Part shown: positions 1 through 12,067 of the stretch, piece by piece | Position numbering within the stretch: the first letter of the stretch is position 1 | How the letters are laid out: each line of letters opens with the position of its first letter | From: Caprimulgus europaeus | Taxonomy: Eukaryota > Chordata > Aves > Caprimulgiformes > Caprimulgidae | DNA: 64,000 nt | Assembly (NCBI GenBank): GCA_907165065.1 | Contig: OU015528.1 | Coordinates: forward strand, 24,386,015-24,450,014 | Reading direction: 5' to 3' | Translations under genes and position numbers: made by a program | Notes under the pieces: generated by a model | The model's input: only the letters and a program-made list of their open reading frames with translations | Told to the model about the DNA's origin: nothing | The model's database searches: none

Positions 1-338
1 TTTTCAGGAATGGCAGGATGACCTAAAATATAAGAAGAGGAAATAATTAGTATAAGAAACTATAATGTTATAAATTAATTTATCCATCTTTTGCTCTCTA
101 ATGTTAATTATTGCAAGTAAGAAAAGAAAATGACTGTGGTGCCTAGAGTATTGTAGTGGTATCCAGACAGCATAAATGAAGTTGATTTAGTAATGTATCT
201 TTAGACTTGTAGCTTGTCATACAACCAGTGAAGCATTGCTCTGTAGAAAGATGAAGATCCACAAAGTAAAAGCAAAATATATCAGAGATTTTTCTACATA
301 TTCTATGCTACTTTAAAATACCTTCTTTTTATTTTCAG
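1..338. other. AT-rich non-coding DNA, possible intron end
   Basis: No repeat or gene is recognisable. The segment ends in a pyrimidine-rich run and an AG at 337-338, which is why the next stretch is listed as a weak exon candidate. Confidence 0.5.
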
Positions 339-466
339 CTGTACCTAGAAGCAGACTGAGTTCTGTTGGCTTTGAAAATGTAAACACTGAGCAAAATCCT
401 ACAGAGCATGAATTTTTAACTCTTGAACATGAAGTTTATACTATAAAGAACATAATTTATGTGTAA
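339..466 (+). CDS. Weak candidate 3'-terminal coding exon, unknown protein
   Basis: A good splice acceptor (CTTCTTTTTATTTTCAG, ending at 338) is followed by one open frame. Two bases complete an upstream codon, then 41 codons run to TAA at 464-466. The other two frames close within a few codons. The frame reads VPRSRLSSVGFENVNTEQ at its start and ends EVYTIKNIIYV; it is polar with no membrane segment. A poly(A) signal AATAAA lies downstream at 673-678, so acceptor, short open frame, stop and poly(A) signal are in the order expected of a last exon. I do not recognise the protein. An open stretch of this length is not rare by chance in any one of three frames, and no upstream exon is inside the window, so this may be noise. 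Confidence 0.2.
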
Positions 467-2867
467 TCAAAGGAAAAAGGAATGGTGAGATTAATACACA
501 TTCCTAATGATGACATTCTTAGGCAAGTCTGTGAGATATTTATACAGAAACATACAAAATTAATAACCCACAGGTTTTATGATTTTCTAATTCTTTTTGT
601 AGCTTCTATTTAGGAAGAAAACTTTTGTTTGTTTTCTTTAAAGCAATAATTAGAAACAAATATGTACCTCATAATAAATCGTCATCTTTGTAAATTCAGG
701 CTAATTATTGACTTGCTTGTTTCAGCTTCAATAACTTCATTTGCAAGGAATAATAACAGAAAAGTGTCTTTAGAGTGATAAGAAGGTAAAAAAAATATTT
801 TCTAGCAATTGCTTCTTTGGTCTGTAGCTCTGCAAGAATCTGAAATCTGCTAGGAAGTTGCAGATTGTCTTAATGTCCCAAATTATAGTAAAGAGTGTAG
901 CCTTAACATCTTGAAACATCAGATTTGTCCTCTCCAGATTTTTGGTATGTCCTTGCTTTTTATGGGGGCAAAAAAATCTTACTATCAGTGAAGATTGTGT
1001 TCCAAGCCATGTAATTCGAAAGCTTTTGTTTCCGTATGTGAAGGAGTACACATTAACTGCTCCATTTACTTCAGAATATATACCTTGCACTAACTTTAAA
1101 CAAGTCTCAGAAGACATGTCATATGATACACATTTATACCCTTTCTCTCCTTGCCTCTAGTGTTAAAATTCACAGTGACAATGTTTCTGAACTGTAAGAT
1201 AAGATCAATGCTTCACTGACACTGATAAATAACAGGTGTTGCTGGTGTAGATAAACAGAATTACAAAAGTCAAGTATGAAGGATTTGGATTTTAGGTTTC
1301 CTTTCCAGGCCTGGGAGGACTGGGCATATTGACTGTGTAGGTATTCCATATCAGCTTAGAGGAAACGTGTTGAACCATTTTGAGTGACCTGAACATTGGG
1401 GCAATTTGAAGTGTATTTGCAAGTCTTTGAGGCTGCTGTTTGTGTTATGTACGTTTAAGGACATTTATTATTTTATTTTAAAGTGTAAGTGTATTAATAA
1501 AGTGAACAGACAATATGTGAGGTAAACATACAGAAAACATTCTGCTATTTTGAGGATTAATAATGTTTTTATGCAAATGGCCCAGTTTATACCAAAATGC
1601 AAAGACATGCTGACTGAAATAGTAAGAATGTAATCTGTTCCTTTGTCCTATGAAATGAGATTAACCTGAAGCTTGCAGAAAAAGAAAGGTTTGCATTGGA
1701 TTGTTAACGCCTATAACTTGGTCTTAATTTTGCTGCCAAGAGGAAAGGTAATACACCTATATGGAGTACTGTCCCATTTACTAAAGATCTCGTTAGAAAT
1801 CATTCTATGCCAAATGCACAGATGTAATTTACTATGCAAGGAGAAAAGAGAATGGCTGTCAGGGGGAATTTTTTGAGTCAAGTTCTTGATGCACTTTCTA
1901 AAGCACATGTCCCATTGACTTCTGGCATTTTATTGGGATTCTATATTAAAAATGTAAGTATGACAAATACAAAATGGAAGCTTCTGATAATTGAAAGGTC
2001 ATTAGAAATCTTACTTGTATAGTAAATTAATTGAGATTCAAGAGACTGCTACTGCAGCTATCAAATCTCAGCATTTTGATCCCATTAGGATGCTCAGGAA
2101 TTTCTGCGCAGTAGAGGTACTGGGAAAGTATTCTGGGGAAATATAACTACACAGCTAACCTGGTTTTCTTCTCCTCCCTGGACATTTGCTATCAGCCTCT
2201 GTGAAAAATAGGATGTGGACCAAGATGGACTTTCCATGCATGTTGCAGGTACCTGAGAGACTGTACCAGATAAAGCATGTAAACTACTACATTTTTGTGT
2301 ATGTAGGGCCTACATCCTCCTGGATTTGAGTTTTTACTTGTCCTGAGTTTATACTTCGGCTTCTATGGGATTCTCAAGGCAAGAACAATTAACACCAATT
2401 AACATTTTCATATCATATGCACTAGAGTGAGTTGAGGTGTTTTTTTTTTTTTTTCCGAGAGAAGAGGTTGCAGATCCAGGTTTAAATTCTTCATGATTTA
2501 ATTTGATGTATTTTCTCTTTCTGTTGAACGCTCCAGCTAATAAGCCACCAGCTCAAGCTCATACGGTGTTCTAGCATAAATCTTTCTTATTTCTCCAGTT
2601 AAAGTTCTTCTGCCTTGTATGAAATATTCACTGGGGTTGAGTGCCTTGAATAACAGATTGTAGAATAATTTTCACACTTTCTCTCAGCCTGAACAGTCAT
2701 AATTCCAAAATACATTGTTTCACTTCAGAAAAATTTTTGGTTTAAATAGTGTCATATCTATGTATTATTTTACATGAAGATGATTTGGTATTCACTATCA
2801 TTCAAGACGTGAAATAAAAGAGTGTTTCTGGAGTAGTATGGACGTCCATGGTGGCTTATGATGCAAT
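467..2867. other. Unique AT-rich non-coding DNA
   Basis: No transposon, RNA gene or convincing exon was seen. It contains the AATAAA at 673-678 that could serve the weak exon candidate upstream, and a 15-base T run at 2440-2454. Short open frames here look random in composition. Confidence 0.5.
2440..2454. repeat. T homopolymer (15)
   Basis: Uninterrupted run of 15 T, ordinary simple sequence. Confidence 0.9.
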
Positions 2868-2975
2868 AGAATCATAGAATAGACTATCTCAAGTTGGAAG
2901 GGACCCATAAGAATCATTGAGTCCAACCCCCTGTTCCTTGCAGGACAACCTAAAACTGAATCATATGACTGTAGT
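2868..2975 (-). mobile_element. CR1 LINE, 3'-end fragment
   Basis: Read on the plus strand it begins AGAATCATAGAATAGACT and continues AGTTGGAAGGGACCC, the reverse complement of the CR1 3' UTR and its terminal ATTCTATGATTCT octamers. The phrase GTCCAACCCCCTG follows. Only about 100 bases of the 3' UTR survive, as expected from the 5' truncation normal for CR1. The right boundary is fuzzy. Confidence 0.85.
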
Positions 2976-5900
2976 ACACCTTTCTTCATTAATGTACTGA
3001 TAATAGTAAATATGTACTGATAACACTAAATAAAGTTTAAATTGAAAGACTCTTACTAACAGTGATTTTCAGAATTTTTATTAATGGGATCCAGTGCTTT
3101 AAAGTTAAATGCTTTGTGACATCTGGAATTTCATGTGAAAATTTTACATTTCAAATGTCCAGTTTTAAAGGTACTAATAAGAAGGACGAAGAGAACCCGA
3201 AGGTTCTTTGAATAGTTTTTGAAGTATCTGAGGTTTTAATACACAGAGGTTTATGTGCCAAAGTAGCGTTTTTTTGGTTTTTTTAAAAAGTTAATTCAAA
3301 TAATGCAATTATTTGTATTAAGCAAAAATACTATTTTTATTATACCTAATTTCTTAGTGGGTTTTGATGGCCTCTCAAGACTTTTGATGTGATACAAGTG
3401 ATCCTTAAAACTTGTACCTGCTATTATAGCTTGTAGAGATGAGGCTCAGCAGCAAATTACCACCAGTAAGCTGAGCTGTGGGATAAGCATTTTCACACAA
3501 GCAACAGCAGGAGCTCTGCATCATAGTTTTGGAATCTTTGATGTAATTCTTTACCCAGCTGCACTTATAAATCTTTATATGCATTCTGATTGTACCTATA
3601 TTTCCTCATCCAGATAAAATGGTATGGTATGCTTCCTGATGTCTGCAATTAAAAAATCTAGATAGAGTCTGCATCTAAAAAGTCATCATTGGTTGTTAGT
3701 AATGATATTCAGTATTTTTATTACTGTTTTCCTGTACTAGAACTTCTGTCCTAAAACTTTTTAAATCTTTGTGGACAGATTATTTAATTTCTTCTGGAAA
3801 TCTGTCCCTGTTGCTATCTATACTTACTGTCTTACTAAATATGGTGTGCCTCTTGTTTTTAAGGTATTATTTTTTGTTTCTAGAAAAATGCACCCTGACG
3901 TGTGTCACTTTTTGTAGCCTAATTATTTCTCGTATAGACAATGATTACTATGTCTTAATTAGGTTTGTTTCATTTACTGCTATTGACAGCTGGAGCCTTG
4001 GTTTACAGGAGGTTATCACCGTTATTTGAGCTAGAAAAGACATTCAGTGAATGAATAAACTGAGCAACATTTCTCATCACTGGAGCAACAGACAGCTAAG
4101 AACCAAGTCAGAGTGGGCAGAAAGGAAAAGAAACACGTCAGGTTTTGGCAATCTTTCTTTTCCACTTCAGTAGTTAGAGAGACAGTGATAAAAACTAAAA
4201 ATGCAGCAGCTACACTGCAATGTGCCCTGCTGGCAACAAGGCAAACAGTTCACTTCACAAGAACCAATTTAGAGGTGGCAAGCATTTTGAAAACACAGCT
4301 GTTCATACAAAGCTACCTTTCAAACATATCAACTGAAAGAGCCACTTCTCAATTCTTGTCATTATAACCACTTTAAGAAGTTCTAGAGACAGAAATCTGT
4401 AAATGTCACTAACCAAAGATCAGTATAGGACATTTCATACCTCACTTGGTGGTAGTTACAGCACTGAGGGGGTTTTCAGGTGTTTGTTATGAAAATATAC
4501 AGACTTAAGTTTGATCTTTTAGTTCTTTCTGACAATTTTGTATGGCAATTCTTCCTTGTTTGTTGTATCATCAAAATAAAATAAAAAATGTTTTCTTGGG
4601 GGATTTTTTATTACAGGACAATTGGTAAAAAAAGGGAACAATTTGCCATATTTCAAGAATTGGCAAAAAAAAATCTGAGTTTTTTTCTTTACAAAAATGT
4701 AACTCGGATCTTTTTGTTGAACTATATCCCAGAAGTTTGTAACTGAAGCAGGAGTACAGGTTTAGGTTAAAGCACAAAAAGATAATATAATGGATTTTCA
4801 TAACAGAACCAGTCTTGAAATAAAATATTTCTAGAATCAAGCTCTACTAGCTAGTCCAATACAGTTGCTGGAAATTATATAGGCTCTATAAAAATGGAAA
4901 TAATTTCTGCTAGCATATGTAGTCTTGCTTTCATTCCACTCTCTGGAGCAGAGTTTCATGCAAAATCCTGTTTCTCTTTACAAATATAAGTTAACAGTTC
5001 ACTATAGTGTGCTCTTACTGTTTTATATTCTTACATATAGTTAATATATAATCTCACATTAAAACATGAATGAGGATTTTTGGAAAATAGTGTGTTTCTG
5101 ACAATCTCAATTCTGAGGTGTTCAACTTGGGCAGCTGACAGTATCAGGCGACAGTTGAATTTTAAGACACTCATATTGAAAACTTCAAAAGTGAGTATCT
5201 GAAATATCTGGACATGGCTGAAAAATTTGACTAGGGCTTCCTGTTGGGATGTGGACTAATTTTTGAAATCTACTAATGATTGGTTTTTAGAACTTCAGAG
5301 TGGCCCTGAGAAGCAGTAAGTGCAAGATGTAAAGGAAATGGCAAAGCTTCTTCTATTTAACCCTAGAAGTTATTTGCAGTGTCTGAATAATTATTTCAGC
5401 ATATGTGTTTGTATTTATTTTGTGAACTTGTTACACCTCCTTTTAATTTTTTTTTTTTTCCTTACTTGGAATAAATTTGCCTGAGGGAAAGCCACAAGCT
5501 TAAAATGTTTAATATGACTGTGAACCAGCACAAATTCTTACACCTTAGACCATTATAAGTTAAGAATGACAAGATTTTATACATCAGTAAAATTTCTTTA
5601 TATCCTTGGACATCATGTGCTTTGAGGCTACTTTATTTTACAAATAAAGATAGATTCAGAAAAACATTATGATCAGCTAGATTAACTTGTACTCTTGGTT
5701 ACTGTATCTTCATGCAATTTAACAGATATCAGAGGAACTATCACCATGTACAATTCATTAAAAATTTACAGTATTCTATTTCTTGTATCAATCAAAAATT
5801 ACATTACAGTATTTTGGAAAACGTTGCAATATAATAAAAGGTAAAGCTTTGAAAATACAGTATTTAAAATAGATGTGATGAAAACAAAAACATAAAGTGG

Positions 5901-8900
5901 AAGCCAGAGGAATGTTTACACACTCTGAAAAATCCTTGGATTATTTCTTTTCCTCTAACCACAGTCTGGTAGTTTACTATCACAGTCCTGATAGTAAACT
6001 ACTAGGTTGATCCATGGATTACTTTTCCAGGCTTTGATTTTAGATTTTCTGTCTGTAGATCTCGCTCTCATGTGCTGTTAACTTTTAATCGCACACTCAC
6101 AAGCCACTGAATCCATCTGACCTTTTCACAAATGTCACAGCAAAAGAAGATGAAAGGTTCATTTTATGATACTTGGTAAATGAATTAATAATTTCAGTAA
6201 TTAAAGTTACTTATTTTATTTTTTACTTCTCCTAGTATGAAGTGCACAAAATAATTTTTAGGTATTCTTTTTGACTGAATGGAGATGTTAGAAAATTATG
6301 ACAAGAGAAAATATGACAAGAGAATGAATTTCAGCTGAAGTTGCACATTTCTTTACCATATCTGTTCTAATCTTTTTTATGGTCTAGCTTCTAATATGAC
6401 ATTCCAAATCCTCTTGCAATATCTTTAATGTGTAGCAGTTAGTCGACATCTAATAATTTTATATACTCATATTAATTGTAAAACAAACTTTGAAAGTAAT
6501 CTGAACTGATTTCTTATTTTATTTTTCTCTTCTTAAATTAGATATTTAATGTATAATTCTGATGTTTTTATCTAAAAGTTTGACTCTTTCCTAGTATTAG
6601 TGGCTTTGATTTTTTCTTAAATAATAACTGTACATAGATATTTTCTCGTTGTCAGAGAAAACAACAGGGAGTAGATGTTAAAAGTAACTTTTCTAAGTAC
6701 TTAGATCTTTGGTATCCTTGTTATAGTTCTTAGCATTAGAAAGTTTTCGCTTTGTAAGTCATTTATTGTTGCCATTATCAAACAATTTTTTCAAAAAAAT
6801 ATTGCTATAATTTGAAAAATTAATGTGTTACTTTAGGTTTATTTGTACATGTTCAATTCTTTTTGACAGTCATCATGTTAGTAGTGGAGAAGCACATATT
6901 GGCAGTTACCTCGGCACATAGTTGGCAAGAGAGCAGTCGTGTTCTGGGTGTGGGTGAATGTACCCAGTTACCAGATGCTTCAAGCAGATGGCCAGGACTA
7001 AAGATGAGTGAGACCAGTTTTGGCTTGATTTTCTAGAAAGCTACCATACTGATTCTGGGGGTCAGTACATTTGACTAGTAAAGGAGCCTAGCCAAAACTC
7101 AGCAGAACTCTTGGCAAAATCTGGATTTAGTGATTTTTTTATTTTTTATTTTTTTTCCCCTTTGTGGCTTTTAAAAGGTAAATATTAAACATGCCTAAAA
7201 CATAGAAATAGGTGTGTTCAGGTACTTGTAATAAAGACAGAGAAGGACAGTATCTGTACTTAGCACATAAAATTTTCCTTGGGAATTTATTAATTTATCT
7301 TTTGTTGATTTATCATGGGAAAAAGGTCACTGTAATAAAATTAGCATAATAAACATGATAATTCTAGGAGTTACGGTTTCTATTCTATAATTTTTCAATA
7401 AAGATTTAGGCTTGAAAGACCTAAATTCATTTAAATCATTACTACTTAATGGCAGACTCCTAATGTTTAGTGAATTCACTTTTTAGTTTTCGGTATATTT
7501 ATGATTTGCTTTGGGAAATTGTCATATCAAGGTAAATGCCTTTATAATAATTAAAACCATTATAATTTCCAGTGTGCACTGTATTGGTTATTAGCTATAA
7601 TAATCTAAAGATATAAAAGGGCTTAATGAATGCAGTTATATCAGGAAGATCCTGCTACAATTCCAAACAGTACCTGATGTATACTTACAAAATACTACAT
7701 GGAATGTGGTTTGAGATCCATGAAGGGAAAAAAAATTGTTGCTTATTGCTTATTTAAGCAGAAATTCCTCACTGAAAAATGTAAATAATTTCTTTTTGAG
7801 GTCCTAGTAGTAGAGGAGATAATATTTTCTATGCGATTAACTTTCCTACAAAATTAGGCTGAATTGCTTTAATTTTATAATTGTGAATATACTGGGTGAT
7901 TCCTTTCATTCTGAGCCACCTGGGGAATCAGGTTCACAATATTGTTCAACAGAAACAGATAATATTGTTTTAATCTTGCTTGAGGCAGTGTAGAGAAACA
8001 GAAAAAACAATTTCAGGATGCAAAAAACTGACAATGCATATTATTGTAAAAACTAAGAAAGAACACTTCTGTTATGCATACTGCTAAATTAACAGCTCAT
8101 AAAGATACTGTCATTTCTGATTGCAGAAAGTATTTTGATTTGTATTTAGTTTTAATTACAGTTTTTGCTCAACTGAGCATCTCATTAATAACATTACAAA
8201 TTTTTTTATGATTTGCAAAACTAACATTATTTTCAGACCTGGAATTACTGCTTTTTGTGCTTTTATGACCCATTTGTCAGCTCTAATCCAACTATAGGAT
8301 TATCGTGGTTCATTTCCTATTTCCCCAGAAGTGAATGCATTAAAATGCTGTTTTTCCTTTTATGATTTGCTTTTTAAAATAAGAGCAGAAGACAGAGGAT
8401 AAATACAAGAGAAATAAATAGCAACACTTGTAGTTAAGTACAGTATCCCTTCTACTGTGTGTGGCACTACAGCTAAATAATCATATAGTTCCTGGAACAG
8501 TAACTGAATCTTCTTTCAAGTGTTTTTCTTTTCCTTTCACAATTGCAAATTTATTTGAACCATTGTACCTCTTCAGCATGTGTAGATTCATAGCCACCTT
8601 CCCCACTCCATTTTTGCCAATGTACAATCCTTCTAGTGTTTCCTATTATTTTTAAAGAATTTTTTTATTTAGTCTGAAGTGAAAAAGGCACTAATTCCCT
8701 TAATGTTAGATGATTTGGCTTATTAGCATGTCACTAAACAGGATTATTTTGATTTTGAAACTTACATGATATAGCTACATCTTGATTTTGTATTTATTTC
8801 TTAGCTCTCCAGCATCTATCATCCTTTTAGCTTTCTACATTTTGGATGACAAATCTGACAGCACTGTTAAAATTAATGTTCTGATCTCCCAGAGAATTTT

Positions 8901-10142
8901 GACCAGTATTTCCTGTTCAAATATTCAAGTCAATCAACCAGATTGTGGTAATTGTACTCAAAGCTTGCACTAGATTTTCCTTGACAAGAATAATTTCTCT
9001 TGCATTTTGTTGTGATTCCTACTTATGAGTCAAAGAGTAGGCATAGACATATCTGCTGTAGGTGCATATGTGAAGACACACAGGAACACTCCCTCACATA
9101 TTACAGTAAGAATGATAGAGATGCACAGAGGTATTTGTGCAATGAAATGCATCTTGCTATGGGAAAATGCCTCTTTAAATTGAACAAAAGATGGGTTTGA
9201 ATTAAGATACTGAAAAGAACATATTAGTGTTGATTATAGAATGATAGAAGGAACAGTTTTGTTCATCACTGATGTTGATGTGGGATAGATGAACCATTTA
9301 AAATTTTCTTTCCAGTTTGTCCTTCCAAAAATGGATTAGGCATAATTTTGTAATAACGATAATGTTAAGTCAAAGCAACCTGCTTTTTCATTATAAGACA
9401 TTTATTTTATGTCTAACTTCAGTCTTTCAACTTTCAGACAATGGCATGGTTCTCTTTTCCATCAGTAAAACAATTTGAATAAGTAAAGATAGATAGATAT
9501 TTCACTAGTGTGACACTTCAGTAGTGTGAAAGGATGAATTATGGTTTCAGGGTCTAGCAGTAATTTCTGCTTCAAAATTGGAAGACATCAGAGGGAATAT
9601 TGGAAGTAAGGAGAAAGACATGGTATGCTTGCTTACCATGGCACTGGAGGACCACTGGCACGCCAAAACCCATTTGTTTCATTTGTTTGCTACATGAAAA
9701 AACTCTCATGAAACATTGTATATCGTTCTGGTCACTCAGGTTCAGTAAAATAAATTGAAATTAGGACAGAATCAGTTAGTATGAGGAAAATTAGAATAGA
9801 TCTTTGTGAAAGAAAACTAGGAAAAAGAATGCCGCTTCCTCTGTAAAACAATTTTAGATTTGTTGACAACAGAGGTGAAATAGCTGTTAGTTGTTTGTAC
9901 AAATATTAAGTTCAGTGATTTATCATTTACAGGTAGATGAGGAGTAGTTATATATTTTGAAAAACCTGGAGTTGTTTCTCCCCATCTATTTACATGATAA
10001 TTCTAAAAAATTGTGTTGACTAACAAGGGCCATATGAAAATTTAATTGCAAAAATGTTATTCCAGTTCCTAAAAAATCTTAGGAATTGTCTGATCGTATT
10101 GCTGCTGGTCTTCTTTGAATTAATAAGCTGTTCTCCCCACTT
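2976..10142. other. Long unique AT-rich stretch, no gene recognised
   Basis: About 7 kb without a recognisable repeat family or gene. The open frames in it (the longest about 90 codons) have AT-driven composition and no splice-site support. The notable structure is the perfect inverted repeat near 5.98 kb, listed separately. A T-rich tract lies at 7134-7157 and a short GATA-type run near 9490. Confidence 0.5.
5969..6002. repeat. Perfect 14-bp inverted repeat (hairpin)
   Basis: Left arm GTAGTTTACTATCA (5969-5982), six-base loop CAGTCC, right arm TGATAGTAAACTAC (5989-6002). The arms are exact reverse complements. Allowing G-T pairs the stem extends about three pairs outward (5966-6005). It is too short for a canonical microRNA precursor, and neither flank adds much pairing. 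Confidence 0.9.
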
Positions 10143-10229
10143 AACTAGGAGTATGTATGGAAACTAACTAGAACTAATAGAAAATATACAGTGGCATGTA
10201 TTGAAAATAACTAGGGGTATGTATGGAAA
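10143..10229 (+). repeat. Imperfect direct repeat, 66-bp period
   Basis: AACTAGGAGTATGTATGGAA at 10,143 recurs as AACTAGGGGTATGTATGGAA at 10,209 with one mismatch. The intervening bases are not clearly repeated, so this may be a short local duplication. Confidence 0.7.
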
Positions 10230-10649
10230 AAAATCATAACAGGCAAACATAATGGAAGAACATTTTGTGTCCTTTGTAAATGCTCATGAAGTATCTGAAG
10301 AAAATGAGATTTCTGGATGCATCCCATAAGTTCTAGAGTACGTCCCATAAAGCTATAGAAGAAACTGAAGGGTAGAATGATGCGCTTTTTTTTTCTCTTT
10401 TTTTTTTTCTTTGAGTGGTGTGGATATTTCAGTAACCTCAGAAACCGCTCTTGGAGTTTTAGAATTTTCCAGTGTTCTCCACAAGAAACAACAGCAGTTG
10501 GGATAGCAAAGTTCCCTGAGTTTCTTTAAAGTCAGCCATGTAATTTGCAATATTTAAAATTATACATGTTGCTGCAGTTCAGAAGAGAAAACACATACAC
10601 CATATAAGAGTTTAAAGGAGGGGATACATGCCAATTCTGACTCTCAACT

Positions 10650-12067
10650 CTCTGAGGCAAATGTCACTCCAGTCTTCAAAAAAGGGCAAGAAGGAGGACC
10701 CGGGTAACTACAGACCAGTCAGCCTCACCTCCATCCCTGGGAAGGTGATGGAACGACTTATCCTTGATGCCATCTCAAGGCATATCAAGGATAAGAGGGT
10801 CATTAGGGGCAGGCAACATGGCTTCACCAAGGGGAAGTCGTGCTTGACCAACCTACTAGACTTTTATGAAAACATAACAAGGTGGCTGGATGATGGTAGA
10901 GCAGTGGATGTGGTCTGTCTTGATTTCAGCAAGGCATTTGACATGGTCTCCCACAGCATCCTTGCTGACAAATTGAGGAGGTCTGGGTTGGATGGTCAGG
11001 TAGTGAGATGGATTGTGAACTGGCTGGTGGGAAGAAGCCAGAGAGTGGTGGTCAGTGGGGCAGAGTCTAGTTGGAGACCTGTGTCTAGTGGAGTCCCTCA
11101 AAGGTCAGTACTAGAACCAGTACTATTCAATATATTCAATGACCTGGATGAGGGAACAGAGGGCACTGTCAGCAAGTTTGTTGATGATACCAAGCTGGGA
11201 GGAGTGACTGACACTCCAGAAGGCTGTGCTGCCATTCAGCCAGACCTAGACAGGCTGGAGAGCTGGGCAGGGAAAAATTTCATGAAATATAATAAGGGCA
11301 AGTGTAGGGTGTTGCACCTGGGCAGGAACAACCCCAGGTTCCAGTATAGGTTAGGAAATGATCTCCTAGAGAGCAGTGTAGGGGAAAGGGATCTGGGAAT
11401 CCTGGTGGACAGCAGGATGACCATGAGCCATCCCTGTGCCCTTGTGGCCAGGAAGGCAAATGGCATCCTGGGGTGTATTAGAAGGGGTGTGGTTAGTAGG
11501 TCAAGAGAGGTTCTCCACCCCCTCTACTCTGCCCTGGTGAGGCCACATCTGGAATATTGTGTCCAGTTCTGGGCCCCACAGTTCAAGAACGACAGGGAAC
11601 TGCTTGAGAGAGTCCAGCGAAGAGCCACCGAGATGTTTAAGGGAGTGGAGCACCTCCCTTATGAGGAACGGCTGAGGGAGCTGGGCCTCTTTAACTTGGA
11701 GAAGAGGAGGCTGAGGGGTGACCTTATTAATGTTTATAAATATGTTAGTGGTGAGTGTCAGGAGGATGGAGCCAGGCTCTTCTCAGTGATGTCCAGTGAT
11801 AGGACAAGGGGTAATGGGTGTAAGCTGGAACACAGGAGGTTCCATTTAAACTTGAGAAGAAACCTCTTTACTGTGAGGGTAACAGAGCACTGGAACAGGC
11901 TGCCTAGGGAGGTTGTGGAGTCTCCTTCTCTGGAGACATTCAAGACCCGCCTGGACGCCTTCCTGTGTGAACTCATGTAGGTGTTCCTGCTCCGGCAGGG
12001 GGGTTGGACTAGACGATCTTTCAAGGTCCCTTCCAATCCCTGACATTCTGTGATTCTGTGGTTCTGT
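10650..12067 (+). mobile_element. CR1 LINE, 5'-truncated, largest copy in the window
   Basis: The element starts in the reverse-transcriptase region (recognisable from about GAGGCAAATGTCACTCC, 10,654) and runs through the ORF2 stop at 11,978-11,980 and a short 3' UTR. It ends in three variant octamers CATTCTGT, GATTCTGT, GGTTCTGT (12,044-12,067). There is no poly(A) tail, as usual for CR1. The 5' end of ORF2 (endonuclease) and ORF1 are missing, the usual outcome of incomplete reverse transcription. I could not find a convincing target-site duplication. GC content is visibly above the flanks. It is the same family as the other CR1 copies here but of a different subfamily from the 48.8-kb copy, judging by protein differences. 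Confidence 0.95.
10654..11980 (+). pseudogene. CR1 ORF2 reverse transcriptase, 3' part, one frameshift
   Basis: Retrotransposon polymerase fragment that would copy CR1 RNA at the genomic target. An open frame with ATG at 10,628 gives 450 codons, but its first roughly 18 residues are not CR1. CR1 homology upstream of the A-run at 10,678-10,683 lies in another frame ([10 protein letters not shown]), so one inserted A (six instead of the usual five) shifts the frame. Counted on the 450-codon frame: palm motif A LDFSKAFD at residues 98-105, motif [11 protein letters not shown] (155-164, where the family usually has GVPQGSVLGP), and the catalytic box FVDD (184-187) with both aspartates kept. The C-terminal LERVQRRAT and RTRGNG blocks are intact to the stop. 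The motif B changes and missing N-terminus make activity unlikely. Confidence 0.9.

Noticed and set aside
5278-5315. A 25-base microexon (TACTAAT branch-like word, TTTTTAG acceptor, GTAAGT donor)
   Set aside because: The splice words are attractive, but 25 bases give no coding evidence and the polypyrimidine tract is short.
5966-6005. The perfect hairpin as a microRNA gene
   Set aside because: The stem is about 14-17 bp, well short of the roughly 30-bp stem of a microRNA precursor.
9232-9262. TTATAGAATGATAGAAGGAA as a CR1 end
   Set aside because: It resembles the end octamers, but the adjacent GTTGGAAGGGACC-type 3' UTR is absent.
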